Assembly: GCA_030684645.1 (NCBI GenBank)
Contig: JAUXUF010000374.1
Location: forward strand, 1-35,484
Length of the DNA stretch: 35,484 bases
Origin: Bacteroidota bacterium
Lineage (GTDB): Bacteria; Bacteroidota; Bacteroidia; Bacteroidales; Prolixibacteraceae
Reading direction: 5' to 3'
The notes under the pieces are model-generated. The model made no database searches, had not been told where the DNA came from, and was given only the letters and a program-made list of their open reading frames with translations. Made by a program: the position numbers and the translations under genes. Below, in pieces: positions 33,803 through 35,484 of the stretch. The number at the start of each line of letters is the position of its first letter. Within the stretch, counting starts at the first letter, position 1.

Positions 33803-35341
33803 ATGCGACGTAAAATTTTTTTATGCCTGATTTCAATATTTTGTCTCAATCAACTACATGCACAAATGTCAGAATCAGACAAGCAACAAGGACAGAAGGC
33901 TCAGGAGACAAAAGAAATTAAGGTTATGAGCGAAGCCTACTGGAAGCTCTGGAATCCGGAAGTCCAGGCAAAAATAGATCGTGATATCGAGCAGAACCGC
34001 AAAGCCGATGCAGTATTCAGGCTGAAGGGTGTGCCGGCGGGTGCGCAGGTGAAGGTCGAGCAAATCTCGCACGATTTCATCTTTGGAGCACACATCTTTA
34101 ACTTCAATCAGTTGGGGACAACAGAGCGCAACCAAAAGTACAAAGAGCTTTTTGGTACGCTGTTCAATTCGGCAACCATTGCCTTTTATTGGAAAGATTT
34201 TGAGATGCAACCGAACCGTCTGCGTTTTAAAGAAGAATACTGGGACACGGAAGCCTATTGGAATGGTGTGAAAGAGCCGAAAAAAGAACCGCACTGGCGC
34301 CGTCCTGCTTCAGATCCGGTGGTCGAATTCTGCGAGAGCAAAGGAATCAGCATGATTGGTCACACAATAATCTGGGGCAGTTTCTGGCAACATCCGGAAT
34401 GGCTGTTTGAACAATTTTGCCCTGCAGAGGAAAAGGAGAAGATTAATAAGCTGGGGAAGGATGAACTGTACAAACTGACTCCTGCCCAAATTGAAGCGTT
34501 GGCTCCGGTATATTGGAAAGAGATGAAACGGCTTTTTGAAAAACGGGTGGTGGAATTGGCAAATTATTATGGTGGCCGTTTGCAAAGTTGGGACGTGGTC
34601 AACGAAAGCGCCATAGACTATCATGGACAGAGTGTAACTGGTGATGCGGTTTGCAAAAGCGCCTACAGGTTGATGCCGGGCGACTATGCTTACCAGGCGC
34701 TTAAAACTGCCGACCGGGTGTTCCCGAAAAACGTAAAGTTGAACATCAGTGATTATGAGACTAAGGCCAACTACGCCAACCAAGTCAAAGACTTGCTTGC
34801 GCACGGTTGCCGCATCGAAAGCATGGGATCGCACATGCACCTGTTCCTCCCTCAGCAGTGCCTGGACATAGCGGACGGTAAGGCGATTCAAACCCCGCAG
34901 CAAGTATGGGACAAAATGGAAACGATCTCCAAAGCGGGGGTACCGATCCATTTGAGCGAGATCACCCTTACATCGCCAGGCAGCGATGAGCGTGGACGCG
35001 AGATTCAGGCAACCATTGCGCGGAATCTGTACCGTATTTGGTTCAGTATTAAGCCCATGGAGGGCATCACGTGGTGGAACGTGCTTGATGATTGCGGGGC
35101 ACCTGGCGAGCCATCAATATCAGGTCTGTTTACCCGTAACATGGAGCCTAAACCATCGTTTTACGCACTTGACAAATTAATCAACCAGGAATGGAAAACC
35201 AATATGACTGTCAAGGCTGGTGAAAACGGAAGTGTGAAGTTTCGTGGGTTCAAAGGCCGTTATCTGGTGAGTTGGAAAGATATGTCAGGGAAAGAACAAC
35301 AGCAGGAATTCTACCTGAAGCAAGACGGGGACGGTTTCTAA
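33803..35341 (+). CDS. GH10 family endo-beta-1,4-xylanase, secreted
   Basis: The 512-residue protein has a signal peptide (about 20 residues, ending QLHAQ) and a linker of about 30 residues rich in Gln/Lys/Glu. The GH10 barrel follows. The acid/base is E268 in SWDVVNESA and the nucleophile E386 in IHLSEITLT. Other conserved parts are IGHTIIWGSFWQHPEW, KLNISDYE, ESMGSHMH and GITWWNVLDD. A short beta-rich tail closes the protein. It would cut xylan backbones into oligosaccharides. It lies 65 bp downstream of the truncated SusD, so it was probably the terminal enzyme of the damaged locus. By eye the coding sequence is richer in GC than the SusD remnant. Confidence 0.93.
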   Translation: MRRKIFLCLISIFCLNQLHAQMSESDKQQGQKAQETKEIKVMSEAYWKLWNPEVQAKIDRDIEQNRKADAVFRLKGVPAGAQVKVEQISHDFIFGAHIFNFNQLGTTERNQKYKELFGTLFNSATIAFYWKDFEMQPNRLRFKEEYWDTEAYWNGVKEPKKEPHWRRPASDPVVEFCESKGISMIGHTIIWGSFWQHPEWLFEQFCPAEEKEKINKLGKDELYKLTPAQIEALAPVYWKEMKRLFEKRVVELANYYGGRLQSWDVVNESAIDYHGQSVTGDAVCKSAYRLMPGDYAYQALKTADRVFPKNVKLNISDYETKANYANQVKDLLAHGCRIESMGSHMHLFLPQQCLDIADGKAIQTPQQVWDKMETISKAGVPIHLSEITLTSPGSDERGREIQATIARNLYRIWFSIKPMEGITWWNVLDDCGAPGEPSISGLFTRNMEPKPSFYALDKLINQEWKTNMTVKAGENGSVKFRGFKGRYLVSWKDMSGKEQQQEFYLKQDGDGF

Positions 35342-35484
35342 GCATTTGATGATTTATGTGCATGTTCGCTATCGCAATGGTTCGGTAAATTTTAATATAA
35401 ATATTTGAATATCAATAAAATAAGCGAAAAATAAGTATAAAATAATTTGTTTAAGACCTTAAAAATCAGTAATTTAAAAGATTA
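35342..35484. other. AT-rich end of window, no feature seen
   Basis: The 143 bp after the xylanase stop are AT-rich without a convincing gene or terminator hairpin. Further genes of the xylan locus may follow beyond the window. Confidence 0.5.

Noticed and set aside
34310-34951. Minus-strand 213-residue open frame opposite the GH10 gene
   Set aside because: It is a shadow of the GH10 frame, which has all catalytic motifs.

Overview
The window looks like a chromosomal segment of a polysaccharide-degrading member of the Bacteroidota. The evidence is SusC/SusD pairs with an ECF sigma factor and FecR-type anti-sigma factor, Bacteroidota-type promoters (TTTG/TAnnTTTG), many lipoprotein signals, weak Shine-Dalgarno sites and a moderately AT-rich sequence. 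The genus cannot be fixed from the sequence alone; an environmental Bacteroidales/Marinilabiliales-like or Sphingobacteria-like organism would fit.

Layout. (1) 1-5761, plus strand: the distal part of a type I restriction-modification locus. It holds the last codons of hsdS, a 478-residue SEC-C-tailed protein of unknown function, a complete hsdR, and a YgjP-like zinc metallopeptidase overlapping hsdR by 4 bp. (2) 6318-8776, minus strand: a compact four-gene operon (small membrane protein, DoxD/DoxA-type protein, DoxX, exported DsrE-like protein) with a recognisable promoter and a strong terminator. (3) 8982-10321: a complete ISKra4-like insertion sequence with 19-bp perfect terminal inverted repeats, placed 21 bp beyond the stop codon of the next gene. 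(4) 10343-22807, minus strand: a polysaccharide utilisation locus. An ECF sigma factor, FecR, an STN-containing SusC, SusD and two further lipoproteins are followed by a hairpin, then a GH92 alpha-mannosidase and a GH5 lipoprotein. (5) 22917-23560: a decayed AraC-family regulator. (6) 23650-31495: a uronate catabolism regulon. kduI-kduD-DUF4861 runs leftward, and a lacI-type regulator followed by kdgK-eda-exuT-like transporter runs rightward. Together these convert 4-deoxy-5-ketouronate to 2-keto-3-deoxygluconate (KDG), then 2-keto-3-deoxy-6-phosphogluconate (KDPG), then pyruvate and glyceraldehyde 3-phosphate. (7) 31583-35341: the wreck of a second locus, with an intact ECF sigma factor, a FecR stub fused out of frame to the interior of a SusD gene (SusC missing), then an intact GH10 xylanase.

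The clearest regulatory result is that the same 14-bp perfect palindrome, TGCAATCGATTGCA, occurs at both uronate promoters. It covers the -33 element in front of kduI and the -7 element in front of kdgK. The LacI-type protein encoded between them is the obvious candidate repressor, so both halves of the pathway would be induced together.

Several scars mark the region as plastic: the FecR/SusC/SusD deletion, the AraC pseudogene, a duplicated lacI 3' end, a 50-bp repeat flanking the DoxX operon (one copy abutting the IS), and a Met-less open frame of 77 codons next to the locus terminator. No single fully new system can be demonstrated. The least explained elements are the SEC-C protein embedded in the restriction operon and the DoxX/DsrE operon.
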